Of a stretch of DNA of 64,000 bases, positions 35,167 to 44,296 are shown in pieces. This DNA is from Ensifer adhaerens (GTDB lineage: Bacteria > Pseudomonadota > Alphaproteobacteria > Rhizobiales > Rhizobiaceae): assembly GCF_028993555.1 (NCBI RefSeq), contig NZ_CP118611.1:1110001-1174000 (forward strand). Direction: 5' to 3'. The translations under genes and the position numbers were made by a program. A model generated the notes under the pieces. The model did not search any database. It was not told where the DNA came from and saw only the letters and a program-made list of their open reading frames with translations. Every line of letters starts with the position of its first letter. The stretch's first letter is position 1.

Positions 35167-35242
35167 GGCAGGGCCGGCGCATCCTGTGCAGATGCCGAGA
35201 ACAATAAGATTCCCGAGAGCTGGGACGGAGGTTCAATTGGAC

Positions 35243-36253
35243 ATGAGCGTAAACGAGGAAGGCAGCCAGGGCGCAATTCGCCGTCGCAGCTGGCGCGACA
35301 TCGATCTGAGGGCCGTGGCGCCGTTCGTCGCGCTGGCGTTGCTGCTGCTGGTTGGCGCCCTGGTCAACCCCAACTTCATCAGCATCAACAACCTCGCCAA
35401 CGTCGCCACCCGCAGCGCCTTCATCGCCATCATCGCGGTCGGCGCCACCTTCGTGATTTCGTCGGGCGATCTCGATCTGTCCGTCGGGGCCATGGTTGCC
35501 TTCATCGCCAGTCTGATGATCCTCTTCATGAACTCCGGGGTCATCGCAGATCCGGCGCTTATGCTCCTGGCTGCGATCCTGTTCACCATCGTTGCCGGCG
35601 CACTCTGTGGTCTCACCAATGGCCTCATCACCACAGTCGGCAAGATCGAGCCCTTCATCGCGACGCTGGGCACCATGGGCATCTATCGCGGCTTGACGAC
35701 CTGGCTTTCGCAAGGCGGCGCGATCACGCTCAAGGAACCGGAACTCCAAGAGATCTATCGTCCCGCCTATTTCGGCACCATCTTCGGCGTGCCGGTTCCG
35801 ATCGTCGTCATCCTTGCGGTGACTGCCGTGGCGGCCTTCATCCTCTATCGCACGCGCTACGGCCGGCACGTGGTCGCCGTCGGCTCCAATCGTGACGTCG
35901 CGCGCTACTCCGGCATCTCCGTCAACCGCGTCCGCACCGTCGCCTTCGTGATCCAGGGTCTGTGCGTGGCGGCGGCCGTTCTTCTCTACGTACCGCGCCT
36001 CGGCTCCACCTCGGCGACAACGGGTATTCTGTGGGAGCTGCAGGCGATCACCGCCGTGGTCGTCGGCGGCACGGCGCTCAAGGGCGGCGCGGGCCGTGTC
36101 TGGGGCACGATCTGTGGTGCGTTCATTCTCGAACTGGTCGGCAACATCATGCTGCTCTCCAACTTCATCAGCGAATACCTGATCGGCGCCATCCAGGGTG
36201 CGATCATCATCATTGCGATGCTCGTCCAGCGTTCGCTGGTGCGGAAATCGTGA
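35243..36253 (+). CDS. Sugar ABC importer permease (RbsC-type)
   Basis: A 336-residue permease with about ten membrane helices. It has the family opening ANVATRSAFIAIIAVGATFV, then ISSGDLDLSVGAMVAFIA, and the later ITAVVVGGTALKGGAGRVWG motif of BPD-type sugar permeases. The start is uncertain: ATG at 35243 (GGAGG 11 bases upstream) or TTG at 35237 (GGAGG 5 bases upstream); the open frame continues further to a GTG at 35186. It follows the ATPase by about 75 bases. Confidence 0.93.
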   Translation: MSVNEEGSQGAIRRRSWRDIDLRAVAPFVALALLLLVGALVNPNFISINNLANVATRSAFIAIIAVGATFVISSGDLDLSVGAMVAFIASLMILFMNSGVIADPALMLLAAILFTIVAGALCGLTNGLITTVGKIEPFIATLGTMGIYRGLTTWLSQGGAITLKEPELQEIYRPAYFGTIFGVPVPIVVILAVTAVAAFILYRTRYGRHVVAVGSNRDVARYSGISVNRVRTVAFVIQGLCVAAAVLLYVPRLGSTSATTGILWELQAITAVVVGGTALKGGAGRVWGTICGAFILELVGNIMLLSNFISEYLIGAIQGAIIIIAMLVQRSLVRKS

Positions 36254-36316
36254 GACGGCCGGGTCCACAGGTCTCCCGGCCTGCAACAGGCTGACCTGAT
36301 ATTTGGGAGGAACTTA

Positions 36317-37270
36317 ATGCGTAATAAGCTATTCGGCCTGACCCTCGCGGCCATGACCGCCCTTGCTGGTGTGTCGCACGCGCAGGAAGAAAAGAAAGTG
36401 ACGATCGGTGTCTCGATCCCGGCAGCCGACCATGGCTGGACGGCCGGCGTGGTTTTCCATGCCGAGCGCGTCGCCAAGATCCTGATGGAACGCAATCCGG
36501 GCCTCAACGTCATCGTCAAGACCTCTCCCGATCCGGCAAGTCAGGCCAACGCCGTGCAGGACCTTGAGACGCAGGGCATCGACGCGCTCGTCATCCTGCC
36601 GACCGATCCGGATCCGTTGGTCAACGCCATCAAGGAAGTGAAGGGCAAGGGGACCTTCGTCGCTCTCGTCGACCGTGCGCCGAGCGTCAACGACAACTCG
36701 GTCCGCGATCTCTACGTCGCCGGTAACAACCCGGCTCTCGGCCAGGTCGCGGGCGAATACATCAAGGCCACCACGCCGGAAGCCGAAGTCGTCGTCATCC
36801 GCGGCCTGCCGATCCCGATCGATCAACAACGCCAGGACGGTTTCGACAAGGGCATCGAAGGCTCGAAGGTCAAGGTTCTCGACCGCCAGTACGGCAACTG
36901 GAACCGTGACGATGCCTTTAAGGTCATGCAGGACTACCTGACCAAGTACCCGAAGATCGATGTGGTCTGGTGCCAGGACGACGATATGGCCGTCGGCGTG
37001 CTGCAGGCCATCGAGCAGGCCAAGCGCACCGACATTCAGTATGTCGTTGCCGGCGCCGGCTCGAAGGAAATGATCAAGAAGGTCATGGACGGCGACAAGA
37101 TGATCCCGGTCGACGTGCTCTATCCGCCGGCGATGGTCGGTACGGCGCTCGAGATGACCGTGGCCAACTTCTACGGCCAGGTTCCGGTTCGTGGCGTCTA
37201 CACGATCGACGCGACACTGGTGACCAAGGACAATGCCAAGGACTTCTACTTCCCGGATTCGCCGTTCTGA
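36317..37270 (+). CDS. Periplasmic sugar-binding protein (RbsB-type)
   Basis: A 317-residue periplasmic binding protein. The signal peptide (MRNKLFGLTLAAMTALAGVS HAQ) is followed by a type I binding fold: KVTIGVSIPAADHGWTAGVV, the hinge-type VVIRGLPIPIDQQRQDGF, and VWCQDDDMAVGVLQAI. The D/R-rich pocket is that of pentose/hexose binders, but the sugar cannot be read from sequence alone. A GGGAGGAA ribosome site lies before the ATG. It probably supplies sugar to the permease-ATPase upstream. Confidence 0.94.
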   Translation: MRNKLFGLTLAAMTALAGVSHAQEEKKVTIGVSIPAADHGWTAGVVFHAERVAKILMERNPGLNVIVKTSPDPASQANAVQDLETQGIDALVILPTDPDPLVNAIKEVKGKGTFVALVDRAPSVNDNSVRDLYVAGNNPALGQVAGEYIKATTPEAEVVVIRGLPIPIDQQRQDGFDKGIEGSKVKVLDRQYGNWNRDDAFKVMQDYLTKYPKIDVVWCQDDDMAVGVLQAIEQAKRTDIQYVVAGAGSKEMIKKVMDGDKMIPVDVLYPPAMVGTALEMTVANFYGQVPVRGVYTIDATLVTKDNAKDFYFPDSPF

Positions 37271-37289
37271 TCCGGAAGTAAAGCCAAGG

Positions 37290-37316
37290 TGCGGCCCGCA
37301 ACTGATGCGGGCCGCA
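37290..37316 (+). terminator. Intercistronic hairpin after the binding-protein gene
   Basis: TGCGGCCCGCA-ACTGA-TGCGGGCCGCA: a perfect 11-bp stem with a 5-base loop and no T-run. Such hairpins after binding-protein genes protect the mRNA and lower expression of what follows, so it is more likely an mRNA stabiliser or attenuator than a full stop. Confidence 0.7.
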
Positions 37317-37440
37317 ATCAACGCCAGGTGCGTGCAGCCTGGCCCGGCCCACCCGGAAATCCTGGTTGTCCTGAGCCTCGGATGGCTCCGGCGAAGGCTT
37401 CCGATCGTCCGGAAAAGCATTCCAATGGAGGAGACGAGAC

Positions 37441-38493
37441 ATGAAGACGATCAAGGGGCCAGGGCTCTTTCTTGCGCAATTTGCCGGCGATGCGGCGCCG
37501 TTCAACTCCTGGGATGCGATCACCAAATGGGCGGCCGACTGCGGCTACAAGGGTGTGCAGGTTCCAAGCTGGGATGCACGGCTGATCGATCTCAGACAAG
37601 CCGCGACCTCCAAGACCTATTGCGATGAGTTTGCGGGTACTGCGCGCGACAACGGCGTCGAAGTGACCGAGCTTTCGACCCATCTGCAGGGCCAGCTGGT
37701 CGCCGTGCATCCGGCCTATGACGAAGCCTTCGATGGTTTCGCGGCACCCGAGGTGCGCGGCAATCCCAAGGCGCGGCAGGCCTGGGCGGTGGAGCAGGTG
37801 AAGCTGGCGCTGACCGCCTCGAAGAACCTCGGGCTGAACGCGATGGCGAGCTTCTCTGGCGCGCTTGCCTGGCCCTTCGTCTATCCCTGGCCGCAGCGGC
37901 CGGCCGGCCTTGTCGAGACCGCCTTTGACGAACTGGCGAAGCGCTGGAAGCCGATCCTCGATCATGCCGAGGAGAACGGCGTCGACATCTGCTACGAAAT
38001 CCATCCGGGCGAAGACCTGCACGACGGCATCACCTACGAGATGTTCCTGGAGCGCACCGGCAACCATGCCCGCGCCTGCATGCTCTACGACCCCTCGCAC
38101 TATGTGCTGCAGTGCCTCGACTATCTCGACAACATCGACATCTACAAGGATCGCATCCGGATGTTCCACGTCAAGGATGCCGAGTTCAATCCGACCGGGC
38201 GCCAGGGCGTCTATGGCGGCTACCAGGGCTGGGTCAACCGGGCCGGGCGCTTCCGGTCATTGGGTGATGGCCAGGTGGATTTCGGTGCGGTGTTCTCGAA
38301 GATGGCCGCCAATGATTTCTCCGGCTGGGCCGTGGTCGAGTGGGAATGCGCGCTGAAACATCCGGAAGATGGTGCGTGCGAGGGTGCCGACTTCGTCAAG
38401 CACCACATCATCCGCGTCACCGAAAAAGCCTTTGACGACTTTGCCGGTGGCGGCACCGACGAGGCGGCCAACCGGCGCATGCTGGGTATCTGA
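37441..38493 (+). CDS. Sugar phosphate isomerase/epimerase (xylose-isomerase-like TIM barrel)
   Basis: A 350-residue TIM-barrel protein of the AP-endonuclease-2/xylose-isomerase-like group, which isomerise or epimerise sugars with a metal ion. Metal-ligand candidates: Glu in CYEIHPGEDLHDG, Asp in MLYDPSHYVLQ, His and Asp in MFHVKDAEFNPTG and Glu in VVEWECALKHPEDG, arranged as in the family. It follows the importer and probably processes the imported sugar. The reaction is not identified. A clear GGAG precedes the ATG. Confidence 0.88.
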   Translation: MKTIKGPGLFLAQFAGDAAPFNSWDAITKWAADCGYKGVQVPSWDARLIDLRQAATSKTYCDEFAGTARDNGVEVTELSTHLQGQLVAVHPAYDEAFDGFAAPEVRGNPKARQAWAVEQVKLALTASKNLGLNAMASFSGALAWPFVYPWPQRPAGLVETAFDELAKRWKPILDHAEENGVDICYEIHPGEDLHDGITYEMFLERTGNHARACMLYDPSHYVLQCLDYLDNIDIYKDRIRMFHVKDAEFNPTGRQGVYGGYQGWVNRAGRFRSLGDGQVDFGAVFSKMAANDFSGWAVVEWECALKHPEDGACEGADFVKHHIIRVTEKAFDDFAGGGTDEAANRRMLGI

Positions 38494-38658
38494 CTGTCCT
38501 CGTCGGCGGCAAGTCGTACGAACGCGCTCTGCTCTTGATAGGCCGCCCGCGGTTAGGGGCGGTTGGCGACGAGACGTCCGGCCGTCCACTCAAATGGTGC
38601 GGGAACCCCACAGCGATAACCTTACACCCAAAGTGAGTTACTGCCGCGGTGCGTCGGT

Positions 38659-39603
38659 TCACCGAGACCTTGACCGACCCTCGTCCTTGAGCCAGCGGTG
38701 CATCTCTTCGGGGGTTGCCTTGCCGGCCCGTGGGCCGTGAATGGTGACGGAGCGGGAGGCGGCCGCGACGGAGAAGTCCAGTGCTTCTTCGATCGTATGG
38801 CCTTGCGACAGGCACCACGTCAACGTGCCGCCGAAGGTATCGCCGGCGCCGGTGACGTCAACGACGTCGACCGGGAACCCAGGTACGCGGAGGATCGTGT
38901 CGCCATTGCGGGCCTCGGCGCCCTCTGCGGCGAGGGTGCGCACGACCCAGTCGATCTCGTGCTGCTGCATCCAGTCGCCGATCATCATGATTTCGTCGTG
39001 GCCGAAAGCTGCACGGAAGCCGACCTGGTTGAAGATAACGACCGCAGCACCGGTCAGATACGGCATATCCTCCAGCGTGCAGCCGCCGACGTCGAGATCG
39101 AAGATCACGCGGCGGCCGTGCTGGCGCAGATCGGCAAGAAGGTTGGCCTGCTTGACGACGCCTTGATCCGTTCGCGCATGGAGACGACGGACACGGTATA
39201 GCGTGGTGTAGAGAAAGCCTGGTTGACGCAGCTCATCGAGAGCAGCAGGGGCAAGCCACATCGGCTGCTCGCCCATCTCGACCGTCAGAACGACATGTTC
39301 GCCGTCAACGAGGAAGATGAGATTGCGCGATTCCGGAATGGCGGGATCGATCAGCATGTGATCGACGCCGACGCCGTTTTCCTTCAAATCGGCAATCAAT
39401 CGTTGCGACAGGGGACTGTCGTTGAGGAGCGAGATGAACTGTGTCTTGCCGCCGAGCCCCGCATGTACGACTGCGGCGTTCGCGATGGAACCGCCCGCTT
39501 CGGCTGGAAGCTCCTTGACCATCCCCTTGTCGGCCCGGCCCGGCCAGCGATCGGCGGTGTAATACTCGTCGAGCGCGACGTCGCCGATGAAGAAGCTTGT
39601 CAT
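38659..39603 (-). CDS. PfkB-family carbohydrate kinase
   Basis: A 314-residue ribokinase-type sugar kinase. It has the N-terminal GGSIANAAVVHAGLGG substrate-binding motif (residues 37-52) and the C-terminal signature DVTGAGDTFGG with the catalytic Asp at 255. The ATG at 39603 overlaps the upstream stop as ATGA, so translation is coupled to the cupin gene. It is the last gene of an operon that also holds a polar-amino-acid-type importer, so the substrate is probably a sugar or sugar-like part of an imported conjugate. Substrate unknown. Confidence 0.9.
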   Translation of the reverse strand: MTSFFIGDVALDEYYTADRWPGRADKGMVKELPAEAGGSIANAAVVHAGLGGKTQFISLLNDSPLSQRLIADLKENGVGVDHMLIDPAIPESRNLIFLVDGEHVVLTVEMGEQPMWLAPAALDELRQPGFLYTTLYRVRRLHARTDQGVVKQANLLADLRQHGRRVIFDLDVGGCTLEDMPYLTGAAVVIFNQVGFRAAFGHDEIMMIGDWMQQHEIDWVVRTLAAEGAEARNGDTILRVPGFPVDVVDVTGAGDTFGGTLTWCLSQGHTIEEALDFSVAAASRSVTIHGPRAGKATPEEMHRWLKDEGRSRSR

Positions 39604-40118
39604 GCCACCGGTCCTTCGCTTTGAGCGGCTTGCACCCGCTTCGGACCACCGGCAACCGGAACCCAAGGGCTCTCGCCGAGGCCGCAAACGGCCATCCAGT
39701 AATAGGGTGTTGGACCGGAGACGCCCCGGCAGGCATCGTGCCAGACATTACGGTTCATCACCACGGCCTGTCCGGGCCCGACCACGAAGGCTTCGATATC
39801 ATCACGATGCGGCGCGTCGGCATCCGAGGCCGGCGCGACCGCGAGAACAACGGGTTGGGCGAGACAGAAGATTGCCTCCTCGGTCAGCGGGTGCCGCTCC
39901 ATCGCACTGCAATTCCAGGGCGCGCTTCCGCCACGGGTGACGCCGAGATGGCCGTGGCCATCGATCAACGGCGTTCTCGTGAAGCCATCGCGCCAGCCAT
40001 CGCCGACGGTCCAGATCGCCTTGGGGTCGGCGTCGCCGGTCAGGTCGTAGAGCCTGCCGTACCGTGAAAAATTCTCGGCCGTCACTGGCCGAGCCAAAAC
40101 AGTGTCAGCGGTGCTCAC
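39600..40118 (-). CDS. Ureidoglycolate lyase (AllA)-like cupin protein
   Basis: A 172-residue protein resembling the AllA family, which splits ureidoglycolate to glyoxylate and urea. The shape fits: an N-terminal RPVTAENFSRYGRL, a strand-rich cupin core and the motif AMERHPLTEEAIFCL, with AFVVGPGQAVVMNRNVWHDA. The true AllA reaction is not certain here because the neighbours are a BtpA protein and a kinase, not allantoin genes. It overlaps both neighbours by 4 bases (ATGA). Confidence 0.75.
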   Translation of the reverse strand: MSTADTVLARPVTAENFSRYGRLYDLTGDADPKAIWTVGDGWRDGFTRTPLIDGHGHLGVTRGGSAPWNCSAMERHPLTEEAIFCLAQPVVLAVAPASDADAPHRDDIEAFVVGPGQAVVMNRNVWHDACRGVSGPTPYYWMAVCGLGESPWVPVAGGPKRVQAAQSEGPVA

Positions 40119-40855
40119 GCGTCGCTCCTGATTGCGCGCACGACACGCATCAGCCCGGCGACATGGGCTACTTCAACGCGGCCGGTGTCCTTGTGGTCGT
40201 GCTTGAACCAGCTGCCGACGACGGCGCCATCGGCCTTCGCCAACTGCTTGGCGGCATTGGCTTCGGTGAGGCCAGCGCCGATCAGAAGCGGCGTCGCACC
40301 GCCGGTTGCTGCGCGGAAGCGCGCGACCTTGTCCAGGTCGGTCGGCTGGCCGGTGGCGTCCGACGTGACGACCAGACCGTCGCAGCGCGATGCACCGATG
40401 CGGACATCTTCCGACTCCGGCCTACCGGACAGCACCGGCTGGTACTTGAAACGCACGCCACCGAGCAGCAACGCCGAAACGTCCTCCCGGCGCGCCGCGA
40501 GTTCGGTCGCAAAGGGTTCGTCCGCATCTAGCGGCAGGTGCCCGGCGACGGAATCCACCTGGATGAAGGAAACGGGATATTGTTTGGCGAGTGCAAAAGC
40601 GCGCGCATCGTCTCGCAGCACATTGACCCCGATGCGGGTGCCGAGATCAAACCCGAATAGCCGGTCCAACACCCGCTCGACGTCTTCGGCACCGCCGAAA
40701 TAGTTCTCGACCACGACCCCGTCCACGCCTTCGCCGGCCATGATGCGGGCCTCTTCTTCGGCCTGGGCGAGCTTGGCCGCGGGGCCATCACCGGCGAGGT
40801 GCAGCATGCCGAGGATCGGTTTCTGTGTCGTGAAGGTCTCGCCGAAGCGGCTCAT
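40115..40855 (-). CDS. BtpA/SgcQ-family protein
   Basis: A 246-residue TIM-barrel protein of the BtpA/SgcQ family. Motifs include PILGMLHLAGDGPA, the EGVDGVVVENYFGGAEDVER strand-helix, GVNVLRDDARAFALA, and the C-terminal LLIGAGLTEANAAKQLAKAD/GAVVGSWFKHD phosphate-binding-like loop. BtpA was first linked to photosystem I stability; most members in heterotrophs sit in carbohydrate operons and their activity is not established. It is coupled by 4-base overlaps to the AllA-like gene and to the GntR regulator. Confidence 0.85.
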   Translation of the reverse strand: MSRFGETFTTQKPILGMLHLAGDGPAAKLAQAEEEARIMAGEGVDGVVVENYFGGAEDVERVLDRLFGFDLGTRIGVNVLRDDARAFALAKQYPVSFIQVDSVAGHLPLDADEPFATELAARREDVSALLLGGVRFKYQPVLSGRPESEDVRIGASRCDGLVVTSDATGQPTDLDKVARFRAATGGATPLLIGAGLTEANAAKQLAKADGAVVGSWFKHDHKDTGRVEVAHVAGLMRVVRAIRSDA

Positions 40856-41664
40856 GTCTTGTTCTCCTGCGTCGCGCTAGTCGGCGCGGTCTCGCGCCCC
40901 CAGCGCGTTGCGAATTTCATCTGGACTGCCGGCGAGTAGACGATCGACGTGCGCTCGACCAACCGGTCGTCGGCGTCGAGTACGTCTCCGCTGGCGCAAA
41001 GATAGCCCGGCACCTCAGGTGCCGGGACAAAGACCTCCCGCAGGCGCTCGGAAGCCGGAACGACAGTCAGCAGCAGTTCCGAACGCAAGGGGTGGCGGTC
41101 ATAGTCGCGGCGCAAGACCTCATAGAGCGATTGCGCCGCGAAATCGTAGCGCTCGATGCCCGGATAAAGGGAAAGATCGAGCTGCGATGTGTCGACGTTC
41201 AGCCAGGTCACAGTGTCGCCGTTGGCAAGCCCACGGGCGCGCACCAGGAGCAGCTCGCCGTTTTCCACCCGATGTTCGAGCACCCGGGTTACCGGGCGCT
41301 GTCCCTGTCTGCGGGCGAGTTCCGAGAAGCTGCCGAAGTTCCAGATGTTGTGGCTGATCGGGCGGTGCGACACGATCGTCCCGCGGCCGCGAACCTGCTG
41401 GACCAAACCCTCCGAAACCAGAAGCGCCATCGCGTTGCGCACGGTCGTTCGGGCAATGCCGAACTGGTCGCGCAACTGGTTCTCCGAGGGAATGGCTTCG
41501 CCTTCGGAGAAATCACCGCTCAGGATCGCGGCGCGCAGCGCCCGATAGAGCTGCCGGTAGAGCTGCTCACTCGAATAGAGATCGAGGCGCAGCCGGGACA
41601 GTCTGTCGTCCGGATTTCCGTTTGCTGCGATGGTGGAGGCGTCTGGCATGGAAGGATGGGTCAA
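40852..41664 (-). CDS. GntR/HutC-type (UTRA) transcriptional regulator
   Basis: A 270-residue regulator. Residues 32-105 form the winged helix (LYRQLYRALRAAILSGDFSE, then GEAIPSENQLRDQFGIARTT and VRNAMALLVSEGLVQQVRGR). The rest is a UTRA ligand-binding domain (VTRVLEHRVENGELLLVRAR...). A start at ATG 41649 (MPDAST) is also possible. It lies between the importer and the enzyme genes. The candidate operator at 44277-44296, before the permease, has the palindrome form expected for this family. Confidence 0.92.
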   Translation of the reverse strand: MTHPSMPDASTIAANGNPDDRLSRLRLDLYSSEQLYRQLYRALRAAILSGDFSEGEAIPSENQLRDQFGIARTTVRNAMALLVSEGLVQQVRGRGTIVSHRPISHNIWNFGSFSELARRQGQRPVTRVLEHRVENGELLLVRARGLANGDTVTWLNVDTSQLDLSLYPGIERYDFAAQSLYEVLRRDYDRHPLRSELLLTVVPASERLREVFVPAPEVPGYLCASGDVLDADDRLVERTSIVYSPAVQMKFATRWGRETAPTSATQENKT

Positions 41665-41686
41665 GGCAGGCTCCGGCGCGGTTCTG

Positions 41687-42547
41687 TTACTTCGTGGCTC
41701 CGTTTATCTTGAACTCTTCGACACCAGCCTGTTTCAAGCCGTAGCGATCGAGGATCTGTGCATAAGTGCCGTCAGCCTTCATCGCATCGAGGGCACCCTT
41801 GACCGCGTCGCGCAGCTGCCCGTTCGCCTTGGCGAAGGCGATGCCGTAGTGATTGATCTCGCCGACCTCGCCGATCTGGTAGAACTTGTTCGGCTCCTGC
41901 TTCATCAGGTCGAGAAGTCCTTCAAGGCCGATCACTGAGGCCTGGGCGCGGCCCTGGCGGATCTGCATGATGTGTTCGGCCTGGGTCGGGATCTGGATGA
42001 CGGTGATCAGCTTGTCGGCAGGGCAGATGGACTTGCCGAGGTTTTCTGCCCAGGTGACCCAGCTCGTTCCGGTCGCAACCGCCACGGTCTTGCCGCAGAG
42101 GTCGGCCTCGGTCTTGATCTCGCCCTGGTGATCGGCGGTCGTATAAAAGACGTTGCCGGTCTTGAAGTAGTCGATGAAGTCGAGCTGCGTCTGGCGCTCC
42201 ACCTTGTCGGAGAAGGCGGTCATGATCAGATCGGAGCGGCCGGTGACGACCTGCGGGATCAATTGCGGGAACTCGACGTTCTGGAACTCCGCGGTCAAGC
42301 CGAGCCGCTCGGCGATCGCCTTGGCCAGATCGATGTCGAAGCCCTTCAGTTCGGTAGAACCGGCGTCGCTGTATTCCATTGGCGGATAGGCAAGGCTGAT
42401 CGTCACGTTCAGCTTGCCGGTATCGCGCACGGCGTCCGGCAGAGCGGCCGCGAGCTTCTCGTCGGCGGCGTGCACAAGGCCACCGCCAGCAAGGCTGATA
42501 AAGGTGGCGGAGGCGAGCCCCAGAACCATTGGCAGCAGTTGTTTCAT
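41687..42547 (-). CDS. Polar-amino-acid-type ABC substrate-binding protein
   Basis: A 286-residue periplasmic binding protein of family 3. Signal peptide at residues 1-27 (MKQLLPMVLGLASATFISLA), then the classic opening LNVTISLAYPPMEYSD, the FDIDLAKAIAERLGLTAEFQ motif and the C-terminal AFAKANGQLRDAVKGALDAM. It delivers substrate to the permease and ATPase encoded upstream on the same strand. Substrate unknown; the kinase and cupin in the operon suggest it is not a plain amino acid. Confidence 0.93.
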   Translation of the reverse strand: MKQLLPMVLGLASATFISLAGGGLVHAADEKLAAALPDAVRDTGKLNVTISLAYPPMEYSDAGSTELKGFDIDLAKAIAERLGLTAEFQNVEFPQLIPQVVTGRSDLIMTAFSDKVERQTQLDFIDYFKTGNVFYTTADHQGEIKTEADLCGKTVAVATGTSWVTWAENLGKSICPADKLITVIQIPTQAEHIMQIRQGRAQASVIGLEGLLDLMKQEPNKFYQIGEVGEINHYGIAFAKANGQLRDAVKGALDAMKADGTYAQILDRYGLKQAGVEEFKINGATK

Positions 42548-42579
42548 TTTCAGTTCTCCCTCTTTTTGAACTCTTGTCT

Positions 42580-43344
42580 TCAGCCCAGCACACGGCTGAG
42601 GAAACTCCGCACGCGCGCGTCGCCGGGGTTGCTCAGAACTTGCGCGGGTACGCCCATTTCGCGGATTTCGCCGTCGATCATCACCACAACACGGTCGGCG
42701 ACCTCGCGGGCAAAGCCGATCTCATGTGTCACGACGATCATCGTCGTGCCGCCACGCGCGAGGCTGCGCATGACTTCCAGCACTTCGCCCACAAGCTCCG
42801 GGTCGAGCGCGCTGGTCGGCTCGTCGAAGAGCATGACGCGCGGCTCCATGGCGAGCGCGCGGGCAATCGCCACGCGCTGCTTCTGGCCGCCGGAAAGCTG
42901 CGACGGATAGCTCGACGCCTTGGCCGCCATGCCAACCTGCTCCAGCAGGCCCATGGCACTGGCCTCAGCCTCAGTGCGGCTCAGGCCGCGCACCACCATC
43001 GGCCCTTCGATGACATTGCCGAGTACGGTGCGGTGGGCAAAGAGATTGAAGTGCTGGAACACCATGCCGAGCTGGCTCTGCTGGGCGCGCAGCCGCTTGA
43101 CCGGCAATTCCTGAAGCGCGCCGCGGTTGAGCTCGTAGCCCATGATCGCGCCATCGACCCAGACGTAACCGCCATTCGGCGTTTCCAGATGGTTGATGCA
43201 GCGCAGGAAGGTGCTCTTGCCGCTGCCGGAGGGTCCGAGAATGCACAGCACCTCGCCATAGGCAACTTCCAGATCGAGACCCTTCAGGACCTCGTGGCTG
43301 CCAAAACTCTTGCGGATACCGACCGCCTTGACTGCGAGGCTCAT
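42580..43344 (-). CDS. Polar-amino-acid-type ABC importer ATPase
   Basis: A 254-residue ATPase with Walker [14 protein letters not shown], signature [15 protein letters not shown] and Walker [15 protein letters not shown], in the GlnQ/HisP style. The open frame starts at 43377, but the ATG at 43344 overlaps the permease stop as ATGA and gives the family start ([15 protein letters not shown]). Confidence 0.95.
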   Translation of the reverse strand: MSLAVKAVGIRKSFGSHEVLKGLDLEVAYGEVLCILGPSGSGKSTFLRCINHLETPNGGYVWVDGAIMGYELNRGALQELPVKRLRAQQSQLGMVFQHFNLFAHRTVLGNVIEGPMVVRGLSRTEAEASAMGLLEQVGMAAKASSYPSQLSGGQKQRVAIARALAMEPRVMLFDEPTSALDPELVGEVLEVMRSLARGGTTMIVVTHEIGFAREVADRVVVMIDGEIREMGVPAQVLSNPGDARVRSFLSRVLG

Positions 43345-44267
43345 GCTGCACCTGTGGTGGCGGGACGACGCGCCCATCCTTTGAACCAGCGGCGCTCGCT
43401 GGTTGCGGTTACGGCATCGCGGCCGAAATGACGCTCGAGATAATATTGGCCGATGGAGAGAACCGTGGTCCCCGCCAGGTACCAGACGGCGCAGACGAAC
43501 AGCAGTTCGATGACGGCGCCATTGATGAAGTAGATGCGCTGCGCCGCGTTCAGCATTTCGCCCATGGCAATGGTGGCGGCGAGCGAGGAAAACTTCAGCA
43601 TGCCGATGGCGCTGTTACCAAGAACGGGAAGGATCAGGCGCAAAGTCTGCGGCAGGATGATGCGCCGCATGGTCTGTCCGGGCGTCATGCCAAGCGTGTG
43701 GGCCGCTTCCTTCTGGCCCTTGTCAACCGAAGAGATACCTCCGCGCACCACTTCCGTCAGGTAGGAGCCTTCGTTCACGCCGAGACCGAGAACGGCAGCG
43801 ACGAAGGGCGTCACCACATCGACCATGCGGGCATCAATGAGGCCGGGGATATAGAGGCGCGGGAAAACCAGAGCGATGTTGAACCAGATGAGAAGCTGCA
43901 GCAGCACCGGCGTGCCGCGGAAAACCCAGACGTATAGCCATGCGGCAAAGCGCAGGATCGGGTTTTCCGAAAGCCGCATGATGCCGAAGGCGAAACCGAG
44001 CAGGACACCGAGCACCAGCGCGCAGGCCGAAATCAGAAGCGTCCAGCCGAAGCCGGTGATGATGACGCCGGCGGTCAGGAACTCGCCGACCACCGTCCAC
44101 TGGATTTGCCCGACGGCAAAGGCACGTCCGATCACGGCCAACAGCAGGATGACGAGACCGCCGCTGATCCAGCGTCCGGGGTGGTTCAGCCGGCGAATGG
44201 CGACATCCGGACCGGGAAGATCCGTCAGCGACAGCGCGGGCGTTGGATTTGACTGAGACTGGTGCAT
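43341..44267 (-). CDS. Polar-amino-acid-type ABC importer permease
   Basis: A 308-residue permease. It has about 60 residues of N-terminal extension including one extra hydrophobic stretch ([20 protein letters not shown]), followed by the HisM/GlnP-type domain with the EAA loop ([20 protein letters not shown]). The start is unclear: the open frame begins at a TTG at 44276, and the ATG at 44267 has no good ribosome site, so the mRNA could be leaderless. The operator at 44277-44296 lies directly before it, which would block transcription. Confidence 0.9.
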   Translation of the reverse strand: MHQSQSNPTPALSLTDLPGPDVAIRRLNHPGRWISGGLVILLLAVIGRAFAVGQIQWTVVGEFLTAGVIITGFGWTLLISACALVLGVLLGFAFGIMRLSENPILRFAAWLYVWVFRGTPVLLQLLIWFNIALVFPRLYIPGLIDARMVDVVTPFVAAVLGLGVNEGSYLTEVVRGGISSVDKGQKEAAHTLGMTPGQTMRRIILPQTLRLILPVLGNSAIGMLKFSSLAATIAMGEMLNAAQRIYFINGAVIELLFVCAVWYLAGTTVLSIGQYYLERHFGRDAVTATSERRWFKGWARRPATTGAA

Positions 44268-44276
44268 GGCATCCAA

Positions 44277-44296
44277 TTGTAGGGTTAGGCCTACAA
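44277..44296. promoter_or_regulatory. Candidate GntR operator at the permease start
   Basis: TTGTAGG-GTTAGG-CCTACAA, a perfect 7-bp inverted repeat with a 6-base spacer, 10 bases before the permease ATG. It fits the GntR/UTRA regulator encoded in the same operon. No second copy was seen in the operon. Confidence 0.6.
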
